Below, piece by piece: positions 16,893 through 25,713 of a stretch of 64,000 nt of DNA. The stretch lies in the NCBI GenBank assembly GCA_900769975.1, contig CAAGIR010000142.1, positions 1-64,000 on the forward strand, written 5' to 3'. The notes below the pieces were generated by a model. The model made no database searches and was not told the origin of the DNA. It worked only from the letters and a program-made list of their open reading frames with translations. The stretch comes from Spirochaetia bacterium (GTDB lineage: Bacteria; Spirochaetota; Spirochaetia; Treponematales; Treponemataceae). The position numbers and the translations under genes are program-made. Position 1 is the stretch's first letter. Every line of letters starts with the position of its first letter.

Positions 16893-17612
16893 TCAGTATT
16901 TTTGAAGTTTCAGAATTTTTGCATAGATTTTTTTTATTTCTGAAGGTTTTGTATACTTTTCCCCTTTCAGATATTGAAAAGGGGCATCTGTTTCTGCAAA
17001 AACACGTTCAGGCGGAAGATTTTTGACACATTCCAACACTTTTTTATTTCCATTAAAAACCTGCTTTCCAAAACTGAAATACCCGTTTATATTCTTATTT
17101 AAAAGGGAAAATGCTTGCGAAACAGGTCCCATAAAAGAATGAAAAAGCACTTCTGGCAAAAGTGACAGTTTTTTTGCATATTCAAAAAGTTTATGATTTG
17201 CCTTTCTGCAATGAATTACAACAGGAATATTATATTTTTTGGCAAGTTCAATTTGAACGTTAAACATTTCTTCCTGTTTTACACTTAGTTCCTTGTATTC
17301 TAAAGTAAAAAAATCAAAACCAGTTTCTCCGATAAAAGAAATTTCGTTATTTACAAGAAGTTTTTCCAGAAAATTCTGGGAAAGTGAAATATTTTCGTTT
17401 GCGGCATTTTGAGGATGCATTCCGTAAGATAAAAAAATTTGATTATTTCCCGTTTCTTCAACATATTTTTTCTGAATATTCCATTCTTCAATTGAATGAG
17501 CACACGAAATCCCGCAATATTCTTTGTAAATATCAAGAATTCCTGCAGTTTTGCACTCATAAAGATGAAAATGTGCATCAAAATCGTAATTTTTTATAAA
17601 TTTTTCTAACAT
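16893..17612 (-). CDS. tatD: TatD-family metal-dependent hydrolase
   Basis: TatD proteins are TIM-barrel metal enzymes with DNase activity in tested members. The metal-binding pieces are present: D-A-H-F-H-L at about residue 13, F-I-G-E-T-G-F-D, V-V-I-H-C-R-K-A, L-F-H-S-F and the final F-A-E-T-D-A-P-F. Length (239 aa) is slightly below the usual 255-265 and the first box is H-F-H rather than the common H-C-H. The hydrolase call is firm at family level, substrate is open. It ends 70 bases before the lepB start and is preceded by a -10 seven bases from the ATG, with no ribosome binding site. Confidence 0.85.
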   Translation of the reverse strand: MLEKFIKNYDFDAHFHLYECKTAGILDIYKEYCGISCAHSIEEWNIQKKYVEETGNNQIFLSYGMHPQNAANENISLSQNFLEKLLVNNEISFIGETGFDFFTLEYKELSVKQEEMFNVQIELAKKYNIPVVIHCRKANHKLFEYAKKLSLLPEVLFHSFMGPVSQAFSLLNKNINGYFSFGKQVFNGNKKVLECVKNLPPERVFAETDAPFQYLKGEKYTKPSEIKKIYAKILKLQKY

Positions 17613-17619
17613 TTTTTTT

Positions 17620-17625
17620 ATTATA
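17620..17625 (-). promoter_or_regulatory. -10 box of the tatD-type gene, leaderless spacing
   Basis: TATAAT on the minus strand, 7 bases from the ATG at 17612, no ribosome binding site. A -35-like ATGTCA lies 17 bases upstream. Confidence 0.5.
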
Positions 17626-17644
17626 ACCGATTATTTAAATAATG

Positions 17645-17678
17645 ACATCTTAAACATTGTTTTAAAGATGTTTTTTTT
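17645..17678 (+). terminator. Hairpin with T-run, terminator-like
   Basis: ACATCTT/AAGATGT arms extended by AAA/TTT, then eight T on the plus strand. There is no plus-strand gene just upstream, so it might stop antisense transcription from across tatD, or act in the leader region before the 17717 gene. Confidence 0.4.
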
Positions 17679-17716
17679 CATGTGGATTTTTTTTATTATA
17701 CGGGAGGTAAGATAAT

Positions 17717-17935
17717 ATGAAAACTTACACACTTAAAAGTATTGGAAAAAACACCGACTATATGACTATTTTACGCGAAATGGAAGACGGATTTGTAGTT
17801 AAAATTGTCAGAGATATGGACGGATATGAAGATGTAAAAACTGACTATATTTCAAGAGAACTTTTTGACAGCTGTATTCGCACAGGATATTTAACAGAAA
17901 TTACAGAAACTGTAAAAATTGCAGCTAACGCATAA
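17717..17935 (+). CDS. Small conserved-looking protein, 72 aa, unknown function
   Basis: I do not recognise a family. The gene has a strong ribosome binding site (GGGAGG at 17702-17707, 9 bases before the ATG) and a -10-like TATTAT just upstream, so it is very likely real despite its size. The protein is soluble, mildly acidic and alternates strand-like and helical parts (F-V-V-K-I-V-R-D-M-D-G; F-D-S-C-I-R-T-G-Y-L-T-E-I). Its last 11 bases overlap the 3-prime end of miaA on the other strand, so the two messages can pair. Confidence 0.7.
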   Translation: MKTYTLKSIGKNTDYMTILREMEDGFVVKIVRDMDGYEDVKTDYISRELFDSCIRTGYLTEITETVKIAANA

Positions 17936-18887
17936 TTATTGATTTACTGAATTCTTGTTTTGAAATAAGCTCCAGAGCCTGTTTTATTCGTTCTTGTTTT
18001 GAAGCGGGCTCAAGCCAGTTTATTTTTACCCCTTTTTTTTCCATCATTCTAAACCAAGTCTGCTGTCTTTTTGAAAATTGTCTTATTGCAATAAAAAGTT
18101 GTTCATATAAATCTTCTTTTGATTCAATTTTCTGCTGCAGAAACAAAGAACAATATCTGTACTCCAGACCAAGTTTTTCTAGCCGTTCCCAACTTATTCC
18201 GCTATCATGAATAGACTGCACTTCTTCAATCATGCCGTTATCAAGCCTTTCTTTTAATCTTATGCTGATATTTTCCCATAACTGTTCACGCGGGAGCGTT
18301 GTGCCTATTATAAAAGGTTCAATTTGAGGACGATAATCTGATGTAGTATCATACCCCGCTTTTTTTGCTTCGATTATTTCTATTGCTTTAATTACACGTT
18401 CTTTTTCCTGCAAATCTGATTTTACATGCAAAACAGGCTGTTCTTTTAAAAGTCGTTCGCAAAGAATTTCAAGAGATGTTGCTTCAAGTTCCTGGTGAAG
18501 TTTTTCGTTTTCAGGTAAATTTACAAGATTATAATTGCGGATAATTGAATCCAGATACATTCCCGTTCCGCCTACAACGACAGGAAGTTTTTTTTGCAAA
18601 ATTATACTGTCAAAAGCGGCATAAAAATCTTTTTGATAATCGTAAACAGTATATTCATCAGGCAAATCAATAATATCTATTAAATGATACGGAATTTTTT
18701 GTCCATCAACATTATATTCATTTAAATCTTTTCCAGAACCTATATCAAGTTTTCGATAAGTCTGGCGTGAATCAGCAGAAATAATTTCTCCACTTAAAGC
18801 ATGAGCCACAGCAACTCCAACAGATGTTTTTCCAACTGCTGTAGGACCTAAAATTACAACACAATTAAAAGACACGACAAACCACAC
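17925..18887 (-). CDS. miaA: tRNA dimethylallyltransferase MiaA
   Basis: MiaA adds an isopentenyl group to A37 of tRNAs reading UNN codons. Seen: the P-loop G-P-T-A-V-G-K-T-S, then S-A-D-S-R-Q-T-Y-R-K-L-D-I-G-S-G-K, P-Y-H-L-I-D, V-V-G-G-T-G-M-Y, and the C-terminal R-Q-F-S-K-R-Q-Q-T-W-F-R. Length (320 aa) is normal. The Q-T-Y segment replaces the common Q-V-Y. The ATG at 18887 overlaps rlmI by 23 bases; a GTG four codons later (18875) is an alternative. The overlap suggests translation coupled to rlmI. 3-prime end overlaps the 72-aa gene. Confidence 0.94.
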   Translation of the reverse strand: MWFVVSFNCVVILGPTAVGKTSVGVAVAHALSGEIISADSRQTYRKLDIGSGKDLNEYNVDGQKIPYHLIDIIDLPDEYTVYDYQKDFYAAFDSIILQKKLPVVVGGTGMYLDSIIRNYNLVNLPENEKLHQELEATSLEILCERLLKEQPVLHVKSDLQEKERVIKAIEIIEAKKAGYDTTSDYRPQIEPFIIGTTLPREQLWENISIRLKERLDNGMIEEVQSIHDSGISWERLEKLGLEYRYCSLFLQQKIESKEDLYEQLFIAIRQFSKRQQTWFRMMEKKGVKINWLEPASKQERIKQALELISKQEFSKSIIMR

Positions 18888-20127
18888 ATTTTAAATATTC
18901 AGATTTTGGATATCCAAGTAAAACAGGATGATCAGGACCCGCACCTCTTTTTTCAAGAATCTGTACACGCTTATGACTGTCCATTGCGGCATGCATAATC
19001 ATATCGCAAAACATATTGCTTTCCATAAAATAAGAACACGAACAGGTCACAAGAATGCCTCCTTCATTTAAAAGACGCATTGCACGAAGATTAATTTCTT
19101 TATATCCGCCATACGCTTTTTGAATCATCTTTGCAGATTTTGTAAATGCTGGCGGGTCTAGAATTATCACATCAAATTTTTGATTTTCTGTTTCATATTG
19201 TTTTAATAAATCAAAAACATCAGCACATACTGCCTTCATTACTTTTTTCTGATGATTTATTTGAATGTTATGATTTACAATATCAACAGCTTCCTGAGAA
19301 ATATCAACAGAAATTACCTCTTTTGCACCAGCTGATGCGGCATTCAAACCAAAAGCACCTGTATGGGTAAATGTATCGAGAACTCTTTTTCCTTTACAGA
19401 ATTTGCTGATAGCCTGACGGTTAAACTTCTGGTCCAAAAAGTATCCTGTTTTCTGCCCGTTTACTAAATCCACATTCAGTTTGATGCAGTTTTCCAAAAT
19501 CGTTATTTTTCCTTCAAACTGCTTACCAATCCATCCAGAAATTAACGGCAGACCTTCTTTTTCACGCACAGCAACATCACTTCTTTCAAAAATTCCTGCC
19601 GGCTCGCAAACTCTTTCAAGTGCCTGTAAAATTTCCTTCCTGAAAATTTCACAAGATAAAGATAAAAACTGCACGACAAGAAAAACTTTTCCATTTTCAT
19701 CACAAAAACGTTCGCAAATAAAACCTGGAATCAAATCTGCTTCTGCAAAAATAAGTCTGTAAGAATCTTCTGGCAAAAAATAATTTTTACGCAGATTATA
19801 AGCGTTGCTCACTTTTTTAAGCCAGTATTTTTCTATATCTTCAAAAATCTTATCTGCATGAATAGAATCAAATATCCTTATGGTGATTTTCGATTTTTTA
19901 TTTAAAACACCAGTTCCTAAAAATCCACCAGCTTTTGTGTACACTTCAACAACGGTGCCGTCTTTTACAGAACATTCTGATAATTCTTCATTTTTCCATT
20001 CGCTTTTTTCATTTTCACGATATTTAAAATGCGAAATTTCATTATCAAAAACCCATGGAAACCCCTGTAATATTTCTTTTTCTTCTTTAGCTTTCAAAAA
20101 AACACGCGGAAAATTATTTGTACTCAT
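18865..20127 (-). CDS. rlmI: RlmI-type rRNA (cytosine-5) methyltransferase
   Basis: Members methylate a cytosine of 23S rRNA using S-adenosylmethionine. An N-terminal PUA-like domain (about 1-85, with G-F-P-W-V-F-D-N-E-I and G-G-F-L-G-T-G-V-L-N) is followed by the central linker and a Rossmann methyltransferase domain: V-L-D-T-F-T-H-T-G-A-F-G, S-V-D-I-S, D-V-I-I-L-D-P-P-A-F-T-K-S and T-C-S-C-S. That layout matches RlmI (YccW). I start it at 20127 because homologues begin near F-P-R-V-F-L-K and a TATAAT lies 7 bases before that ATG; the ATG 36 bases further upstream would include the promoter. Probably cotranscribed with miaA. Confidence 0.88.
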   Translation of the reverse strand: MSTNNFPRVFLKAKEEKEILQGFPWVFDNEISHFKYRENEKSEWKNEELSECSVKDGTVVEVYTKAGGFLGTGVLNKKSKITIRIFDSIHADKIFEDIEKYWLKKVSNAYNLRKNYFLPEDSYRLIFAEADLIPGFICERFCDENGKVFLVVQFLSLSCEIFRKEILQALERVCEPAGIFERSDVAVREKEGLPLISGWIGKQFEGKITILENCIKLNVDLVNGQKTGYFLDQKFNRQAISKFCKGKRVLDTFTHTGAFGLNAASAGAKEVISVDISQEAVDIVNHNIQINHQKKVMKAVCADVFDLLKQYETENQKFDVIILDPPAFTKSAKMIQKAYGGYKEINLRAMRLLNEGGILVTCSCSYFMESNMFCDMIMHAAMDSHKRVQILEKRGAGPDHPVLLGYPKSEYLKCVVCRVF

Positions 20128-20134
20128 AAAATTT

Positions 20135-20140
20135 ATTATA
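20135..20140 (-). promoter_or_regulatory. -10 box of rlmI, leaderless spacing
   Basis: TATAAT on the minus strand, 7 bases from the ATG at 20127. It faces the plus-strand -10 at 20187 in a 71-base divergent region. Confidence 0.5.
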
Positions 20141-20186
20141 TTAATTTTCCATAAAAAATCCACTAGAATTGTTTTATTTTTTTTAA

Positions 20187-20192
20187 TATAAT
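20187..20192 (+). promoter_or_regulatory. -10 box of the HAD gene, leaderless spacing
   Basis: TATAAT, then 6 bases, then ATG at 20199. No ribosome binding site and no good -35. Confidence 0.5.
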
Positions 20193-20198
20193 GCTTTT

Positions 20199-20858
20199 AT
20201 GCTTTTTATTTTTGATATGGGTGGCGTTGTTACTTCCACTTTTGACATGCAATGTATTTTTTCAAAATTAAATACAACAAAAGAAGATTTTTTCAGCATT
20301 TGCCATCAAAATGATGATGATATATGGTTACAGCTTCAAAAAGGAACCATCTCCACTGGCGAATTTTGGGATTCTTTTAATCGTCGTGTAAAAGCATTAC
20401 AGCGAAATCTTTTTGACGGCATTTTAAAAATCGGAAAACAGGTAAAATTCAGTCAGGAAGTACAGATTCAAAATATTCCGCAGGTTGAATGTGATTTATT
20501 CCGCATTTATTTTAATCCAAAAATCATAGAACAGACAGTCCATCTCATAGAACTTTTGAAAAAAAAGCACAGAGTTGTATGCGGTACAAACACAATTCAA
20601 AGTCATTGGGAAAATCATATGGAACGTGGGGATTATACTTTTTTTGATAAAACTTACGCTTCAAACAAAATAAACTGCATAAAACCTGATCCGCAGTTCT
20701 TTCAGTTAATTCTGGAAGCTGAAAATTTTTCTCCAGAAGAAACATTTTTTGTTGATGACAGACAGGAAAACTGTAATGCAGCACAATCGCTGGGAATAAA
20801 TGTTCATCTTATGACATCACCAGAAGAATTATATAAAAGCTGGAAAAAATTCGCATAA
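20199..20858 (+). CDS. HAD-superfamily hydrolase
   Basis: Haloacid-dehalogenase-type phosphatase, class I. Motif I is near the start (F-I-F-D-M-G-G-V-V-T; the usual D-x-D/G form has the second Asp replaced by Gly, as in several HAD members of the YihX/epoxide-hydrolase type), motif II is around C-G-T-N-T, motif III is the Lys of K-P-D-P-Q-F-F, and motif IV is F-F-V-D-D-R-Q-E-N. Length 219 aa with a helical cap (about 15-85). F-V-D-D-R-Q-E-N and the M-G-G-V-V start match YihX-like sugar-1-phosphatases; substrate unknown. The gene has no ribosome binding site; -10 is 6 bases before the ATG. It precedes thiI by 62 bases, with its own -10. Confidence 0.8.
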   Translation: MLFIFDMGGVVTSTFDMQCIFSKLNTTKEDFFSICHQNDDDIWLQLQKGTISTGEFWDSFNRRVKALQRNLFDGILKIGKQVKFSQEVQIQNIPQVECDLFRIYFNPKIIEQTVHLIELLKKKHRVVCGTNTIQSHWENHMERGDYTFFDKTYASNKINCIKPDPQFFQLILEAENFSPEETFFVDDRQENCNAAQSLGINVHLMTSPEELYKSWKKFA

Positions 20859-20907
20859 ATTTTGTCATTCATTTTTATTTTCTCTATTAAATATTTGTTT
20901 TTTTTGA

Positions 20908-20913
20908 TATAAT
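20908..20913 (+). promoter_or_regulatory. -10 box of thiI, leaderless spacing
   Basis: TATAAT, then 7 bases, then ATG at 20921. No ribosome binding site and no good -35. Confidence 0.45.
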
Positions 20914-20920
20914 TAATTTT

Positions 20921-22108
20921 ATGACTTATTTAGCAAAACTTGGTGAGCTTACTTTAAAAGGCTCAAACCTTCAGGAATTTGAAAACCTGCTTGTTCAGAA
21001 TACAAAAAAATATCTTTCTGGTTTGAATGTAAAAATTTCACTTAGAGCAGGACGCCTTTATATTGATTGTGAAGAAAATGATTCAAATCGTGTAGAATTT
21101 TGTCTTAATCATCTTTTGGGAATTACAGGCTGGGCAAAAACTACTGTTTGCGAAAAATCTATAGAAGGAATTTCCAAAGCAGTTTTTGAACTGGCACAAA
21201 AAGAAGCTGAGCGTGGATGCAAAACATTTAAAATCGATGCCAGACGTTCTGATAAAAGTTTTCCGCTTAATTCTTACGAAATTTGCTGTGAAGCGGCAGG
21301 CGATGTTGAATCAATAATGAAAGTGGATGTTCATAATCCAGACACCATTATTTATGTTGAAGTACGTGAAAAAGTTTTTGTTTATGTTGATTCGAATTCT
21401 GGATGCAGAGGACTTCCTGTCGGTTCAAGCGGTAAAGGACTTTTACTTTTAAGCGGTGGGCTTGACTCTCCTGTGGCAGGCTACAGAATGTTGCGTCGTG
21501 GTATGAAAATTGAATGCTGCTATTTTCATTCATATCCGTACACATCAGAAGAAGCAAAGCAAAAAGTTGTTACACTTGCACAAAAATTGAGTAATTATGG
21601 AATCACCACTTATCTGAATGTTATTCCTTTTACTGACGTCCAGATGAAAATAAAGGAAAACGCTCCACAGGCATGGACAACTTTAATGCTCCGAGTGTGC
21701 ATGATGAAAACTGCAAATCGTCTTGCAAAACGATGTAAGGCAAAATGTATAATAACAGGAGAAAGCGTCGGTCAGGTTGCAAGTCAAACTATTGAAAACA
21801 TGACAGTAACAGAACATTTTGCACAGCTTCCACTTTTACGTCCTCTTTGCGGGATGGATAAAGAAGAAATCATAAAGGATTCATATTTTATCGATACTTA
21901 TGAAACTTCTATTTTACCTTACGAAGACTGTTGCGTACTTTTTAGTCCGCGTCATCCAGTTTTAAGAGGAACGATAGAAGAAGCCGAAGAAATTTACAAA
22001 TCTCTGGAAGTAGATGATTTAATAGAAGAATCTTTTAAAAACAGAGAAATTATTAAACTTACGGTAAATCAGCCAGCACAAATAAAAACAGAAACAAGCG
22101 ACAATTAA
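20921..22108 (+). CDS. thiI: tRNA 4-thiouridine synthetase ThiI
   Basis: ThiI adenylates U8 of tRNA and accepts sulfur to form 4-thiouridine; it also serves thiamine thiazole synthesis in some bacteria. The N-terminal ferredoxin-like and THUMP domains (about 1-170) are followed by the PP-loop S-G-G-L-D-S-P-V-A-G-Y at about 178, and C-M-M-K, E-S-V-G-Q-V-A-S-Q-T, R-P-L-C-G-M-D-K-E-E-I and the C-terminal E-D-C-C-V-L-F. The 395-residue length means there is no rhodanese domain, the short form found in many Gram-positives; the sulfur must come directly from a cysteine desulfurase. Confidence 0.94.
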   Translation: MTYLAKLGELTLKGSNLQEFENLLVQNTKKYLSGLNVKISLRAGRLYIDCEENDSNRVEFCLNHLLGITGWAKTTVCEKSIEGISKAVFELAQKEAERGCKTFKIDARRSDKSFPLNSYEICCEAAGDVESIMKVDVHNPDTIIYVEVREKVFVYVDSNSGCRGLPVGSSGKGLLLLSGGLDSPVAGYRMLRRGMKIECCYFHSYPYTSEEAKQKVVTLAQKLSNYGITTYLNVIPFTDVQMKIKENAPQAWTTLMLRVCMMKTANRLAKRCKAKCIITGESVGQVASQTIENMTVTEHFAQLPLLRPLCGMDKEEIIKDSYFIDTYETSILPYEDCCVLFSPRHPVLRGTIEEAEEIYKSLEVDDLIEESFKNREIIKLTVNQPAQIKTETSDN

Positions 22109-22130
22109 AATTAATAATTTATAGATTTAT

Positions 22131-22886
22131 ATGAAAGCAGAAGAAAAACAGATAATTTATAATCTTCTCAAAACTGCAGATGCTTATAACTGCGGATATA
22201 CAAGAAATATTTTTAAATCTCAACCTGTTTTTGCAGACGACATTCAAAATGACAATATTACAACTGATGATAATAAAACTTCAAACATTCAGAACGAAGT
22301 AAAAACAGAAAATAATTCCACTTCCCTTTCTCTTGAAAAACTAAATGAAAAAATATTACGCTGTACAAGATGTCAGCTGGCACGCACAAGAAACAATGTA
22401 GTTCCGGGAATGGGTGTAAAAAATCCTCTTGTACTTGTAATTGGAGAAGCACCCGGTCATGATGAAGATGTTAAGGGGCTGCCGTTTGTGGGAAAAGCTG
22501 GAATGTTACTGGATAAAATGCTTAATGCAATAGATTTGGACAGAAATAAAAACTGTTACATTGCAAATGTTGTAAAATGCAGGCCGCCAGAAAACAGAAA
22601 TCCGCTACCTCAGGAAATGGATGCATGTTTTTCTTTTTTACAAGCTCAAATCCACATTTTAAAGCCGAAAATGATTCTTTGTATGGGAAAAATTGCAATA
22701 GAAAAAGTTTTAAATCAAAGCATTTCCATTACACAAAGTCATGGAGTTTTTTTTGATTACAACGGAATTCCTGTTATGCCTACTTATCATCCTAGTGCCC
22801 TTTTACGTAACAATGATTTAAAACGCCCTGCATGGGAAGATTTGAAAAAATTCAAAAAAAAATTACAGGAATTTACTGAAATATAA
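22131..22886 (+). CDS. Uracil-DNA glycosylase, family 4 (Fe-S)
   Basis: Removes uracil from DNA. Motif A reads G-E-A-P-G-H-D-E-D and motif B region P-T-Y-H-P-S-A-L-L-R-N. The four cluster cysteines are present in the family 4 pattern: C-T-R-C near residue 80 and C-R-P-P-E-N-R plus a later Cys 16 residues on. An N-terminal extension of about 70 residues, rich in Asn, Asp and Thr, precedes the catalytic domain, as in phage SPO1-like and spirochaete family-4 proteins. A weak TTATAG lies 6 bases before the ATG, no ribosome binding site is seen. The stop is 3 bases before priA, so the two repair/replication genes are cotranscribed. Confidence 0.88.
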   Translation: MKAEEKQIIYNLLKTADAYNCGYTRNIFKSQPVFADDIQNDNITTDDNKTSNIQNEVKTENNSTSLSLEKLNEKILRCTRCQLARTRNNVVPGMGVKNPLVLVIGEAPGHDEDVKGLPFVGKAGMLLDKMLNAIDLDRNKNCYIANVVKCRPPENRNPLPQEMDACFSFLQAQIHILKPKMILCMGKIAIEKVLNQSISITQSHGVFFDYNGIPVMPTYHPSALLRNNDLKRPAWEDLKKFKKKLQEFTEI

Positions 22887-22889
22887 TTT

Positions 22890-24878
22890 ATGATTTATCT
22901 GGAAATAATTTTAAATCTTCCTGTAAATCAGGGATTCACCTATTCTTATAATCCTCCTGAAAATGAAAAACCAGAATTAATTCCGCAGATTGGAAAACGT
23001 GCCGAAATTATGTTTGGGAACAAAAAAACAGAAGGATTTATCATAAACATCAGTGATACAATTCCCAAAACATGTCCTGTTGACGAAAAAAAAATCAAAA
23101 ATATCCGTCGTGTCATAGATAAAGAACCGCTGTTTGGTACAGAATTAATTGAAATGGCAAAATGGATTTCGCATTATTATTTATGTACCTTAGGTGAAGC
23201 AGTTTTTTCCATGATTCCTTCTGGCAGACGTGAAACAAGTGCAGGTGGATTTGGTTTTGAAGAAGACGTATCTGACAATCAGAAAAATGAACTTTCACAG
23301 GAACAGCAAAAGGCAGTAGACGATATTTTGAAAAATCCTGCCGGGTTTCATTATATTTACGGACCTACAGGAACTGGCAAAACCGAAGTTTTTTTATCTC
23401 TTGCACAGAAAATGCTTGATGAAGGAAAAGGTGTAATTTATCTTGTGCCAGAAATTTCGCTTACAGGTCAGGTTGTACAGGCAGTATCAAAACGATTTAA
23501 AAATACAGCAGCTGTTTTACATTCTGGATTAACACCATCTCAAAGACTTGGCGAATGGCACAGAATTATGCATAAAGAAGCTAGAATTGTGATAGGTGCT
23601 CGTTCTGCAATTTTTGCACCCGTTCCACAACTAGGTCTTGTCATAATTGATGAAGAACACGACGGTTCATATAAATCAGGTAATAATCCTCGTTACCATG
23701 CCAGACAAGTTGCAATGCACAGGTGTTCTGAATTAAAAATTCCGCTTGTTTTGGGGAGTGCTACTCCTTCTGTAGAAGCGTGGTACGGAATGCAAAAAGG
23801 TACGATTCACAAACATTCGCTTACAAAAAGGCTTGCTGGTGGTGAAATGCCAAAAATCTCGTGCATAGATTTATCAAAATATCAAAATGATAAATGCATT
23901 TCACAACCTTTGGAAGATAATATCAAAAAAACACTGGATAGCGGCCATCAGGTGATTTTATTTTTAAATAGACGAGGATTTACACATTTTTTCAGATGCA
24001 ATTCCTGCGGATATGAACTTGTGTGCAAAAACTGTTCCGTTCCGCTTACCTATCATAAAAATGATAACAGACTTCGGTGCCATTATTGCGGATGGTCTTT
24101 ATATCCGCCAGAAAGCTGTCCTAAATGCGGCTCTATGGATATAGGAACCTCGGGTTTTGGTACAGAATATATAGAAGCAGAAACAAAGGCAAAATTTCCT
24201 AATGCAAAAATTATTCGTCTGGATACTGATGCTTTAAAAAACAAAGAGCAGCTTTTGCAATCACTGGAAGATTTTAAAAATAAAAAATACGACATAATGC
24301 TTGGAACTCAAATGGTGGCAAAAGGCTTGAATTTTCCAAATCTTCAGCTTGTGGGCGTTATTCTTGCAGATGCAGGACTTCACATGCCTGATTTTCGTGC
24401 AGGAGAAAGAACTTTTTCATTAATAACTCAAGTTGCAGGTCGTGCAGGAAGATATTTTCCAGACGGAAAAGTTATTGTTCAGACTTACAGCCCTACAAGA
24501 GAACCGGTTTTTTATGCCTGTAGAAATCAAGTGGAAGATTTTTATAATTATGAACTTCAGCAAAGACAGATGCTTGAATTTCCACCGTTTTCCAGACTTT
24601 TGCGAATAGTTTTCCGGAGTTTTGACAAAAAAATGGCATATGAAACAGCAAATGATGCGACAAAAATTTTATCACAAAACATGCCAAGGGGAGCAGAAAT
24701 AATTGGTCCTGCTGAATGTCCCATAGAAAAACTGAATTCTTCGTGGCGTTATCAAATTTTATTAAAAGGAAGTTCGATTATACCATTACAGTCGGCTGCA
24801 AGAAAACTTTTGTTTGATTATTCTCACAATCAGAATGTTTATCTTGAATATGATGTGGATCCTGTAAGTCTTTTATGA
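22890..24878 (+). CDS. priA: Primosomal replication helicase PriA
   Basis: PriA recognises stalled forks and reloads the replicative helicase. The N-terminal DNA-binding domain (about 1-115) starts L-E-I-I-L-N-L-P-V-N-Q-G-F-T-Y-S-Y. Helicase motifs: G-P-T-G-T-G-K-T-E, I-I-D-E-E-H-D, G-S-A-T-P-S, L-N-R-R-G, G-T-Q-M-V-A-K-G and Q-V-A-G-R-A-G-R. The zinc-binding insert shows the full set of four CxxC pairs (CNSC, CKNC, CHYC, CPKC). Length 662 is a little short of the usual 730. No ribosome binding site; translation probably continues from the glycosylase gene. Ends base-to-base with convergent truA. Confidence 0.96.
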   Translation: MIYLEIILNLPVNQGFTYSYNPPENEKPELIPQIGKRAEIMFGNKKTEGFIINISDTIPKTCPVDEKKIKNIRRVIDKEPLFGTELIEMAKWISHYYLCTLGEAVFSMIPSGRRETSAGGFGFEEDVSDNQKNELSQEQQKAVDDILKNPAGFHYIYGPTGTGKTEVFLSLAQKMLDEGKGVIYLVPEISLTGQVVQAVSKRFKNTAAVLHSGLTPSQRLGEWHRIMHKEARIVIGARSAIFAPVPQLGLVIIDEEHDGSYKSGNNPRYHARQVAMHRCSELKIPLVLGSATPSVEAWYGMQKGTIHKHSLTKRLAGGEMPKISCIDLSKYQNDKCISQPLEDNIKKTLDSGHQVILFLNRRGFTHFFRCNSCGYELVCKNCSVPLTYHKNDNRLRCHYCGWSLYPPESCPKCGSMDIGTSGFGTEYIEAETKAKFPNAKIIRLDTDALKNKEQLLQSLEDFKNKKYDIMLGTQMVAKGLNFPNLQLVGVILADAGLHMPDFRAGERTFSLITQVAGRAGRYFPDGKVIVQTYSPTREPVFYACRNQVEDFYNYELQQRQMLEFPPFSRLLRIVFRSFDKKMAYETANDATKILSQNMPRGAEIIGPAECPIEKLNSSWRYQILLKGSSIIPLQSAARKLLFDYSHNQNVYLEYDVDPVSLL

Positions 24879-25673
24879 TTATTCGTGACGCCTTATTCCG
24901 TCGAATTTTATTTCGTACAGAAAAAGTCCCTGCGGAGGTGCTGTAACACCGGCTTTTGTTCTGTCTTTTGAAAGGAGGATTTTTTGCATTGCCTCCGAAG
25001 AAGAACCATTTTTATCCAGATTAATTAAAGTGCCCGTTATCGTTCTCACCATTTTCCATAAAAATGCGTTTGCTTCTATTTGAAAAACAAGCAGTTCATT
25101 TCCCCATATATCTTTTTGAAGAAAAAAATGAGCATCATCAATGTAGCGGTTTGTTGAAACACTTTCATCACCACTTGCGGCAAAAGCAGCACAGTCAAGT
25201 TCACCACGAAGACATTTAGAAAGCTGGTTCAAATGCTTTAAATCTGGTTGATATTTTTTAACTTGCCAGGTAAAACGTGAATTGTTGGCAGGATTTGCTT
25301 CATTAAAAGCAATAAAATATCTATACACACGACTTGTTGCTGATTTCCTGGCATTAAAATCCTCTGGAACTTCTTTTGCATTCAAAATCCGAATATCTGA
25401 CGGTAAAAATGCATTTAAAGCACGTACAAAATTTTGAGGAGGCATGGAATCTATGGGAGTATAAAAATTTGCAGCCTGACCAAGTGCATGCACACCGCTG
25501 TCTGTTCGCCCAGAGCCATACAAATTAATTTCACTTTTATGAATTTTATACAGGGCTTTTTCTATTTCTCCTTGAACCGTTCTGAATGCTTCTCCGCCCT
25601 TTTCATTATCCTGACGCTGCCATCCACAAAAATCGGTACCATCATAAGATATTTTCAACAAAATATTCCGCAT
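24879..25673 (-). CDS. truA: tRNA pseudouridine synthase TruA
   Basis: TruA makes pseudouridine at positions 38-40 of tRNA. The catalytic Asp is in G-S-G-R-T-D-S-G-V-H-A-L-G-Q (about residue 57), and the opening K-I-S-Y-D-G-T-D-F-C-G-W-Q-R is the family signature; F-L-W-K-M-V-R-T-I-T-G-T-L is also present. Length 264 is typical. The start has AAAGGA 6 bases upstream. The stop abuts the stop of priA on the other strand with no spacing, so both transcripts must overlap. Confidence 0.96.
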   Translation of the reverse strand: MRNILLKISYDGTDFCGWQRQDNEKGGEAFRTVQGEIEKALYKIHKSEINLYGSGRTDSGVHALGQAANFYTPIDSMPPQNFVRALNAFLPSDIRILNAKEVPEDFNARKSATSRVYRYFIAFNEANPANNSRFTWQVKKYQPDLKHLNQLSKCLRGELDCAAFAASGDESVSTNRYIDDAHFFLQKDIWGNELLVFQIEANAFLWKMVRTITGTLINLDKNGSSSEAMQKILLSKDRTKAGVTAPPQGLFLYEIKFDGIRRHE

Positions 25674-25713
25674 ACGTATCCTTTGACACTTGTTTTGAAT
25701 TTATCACGCCAAT

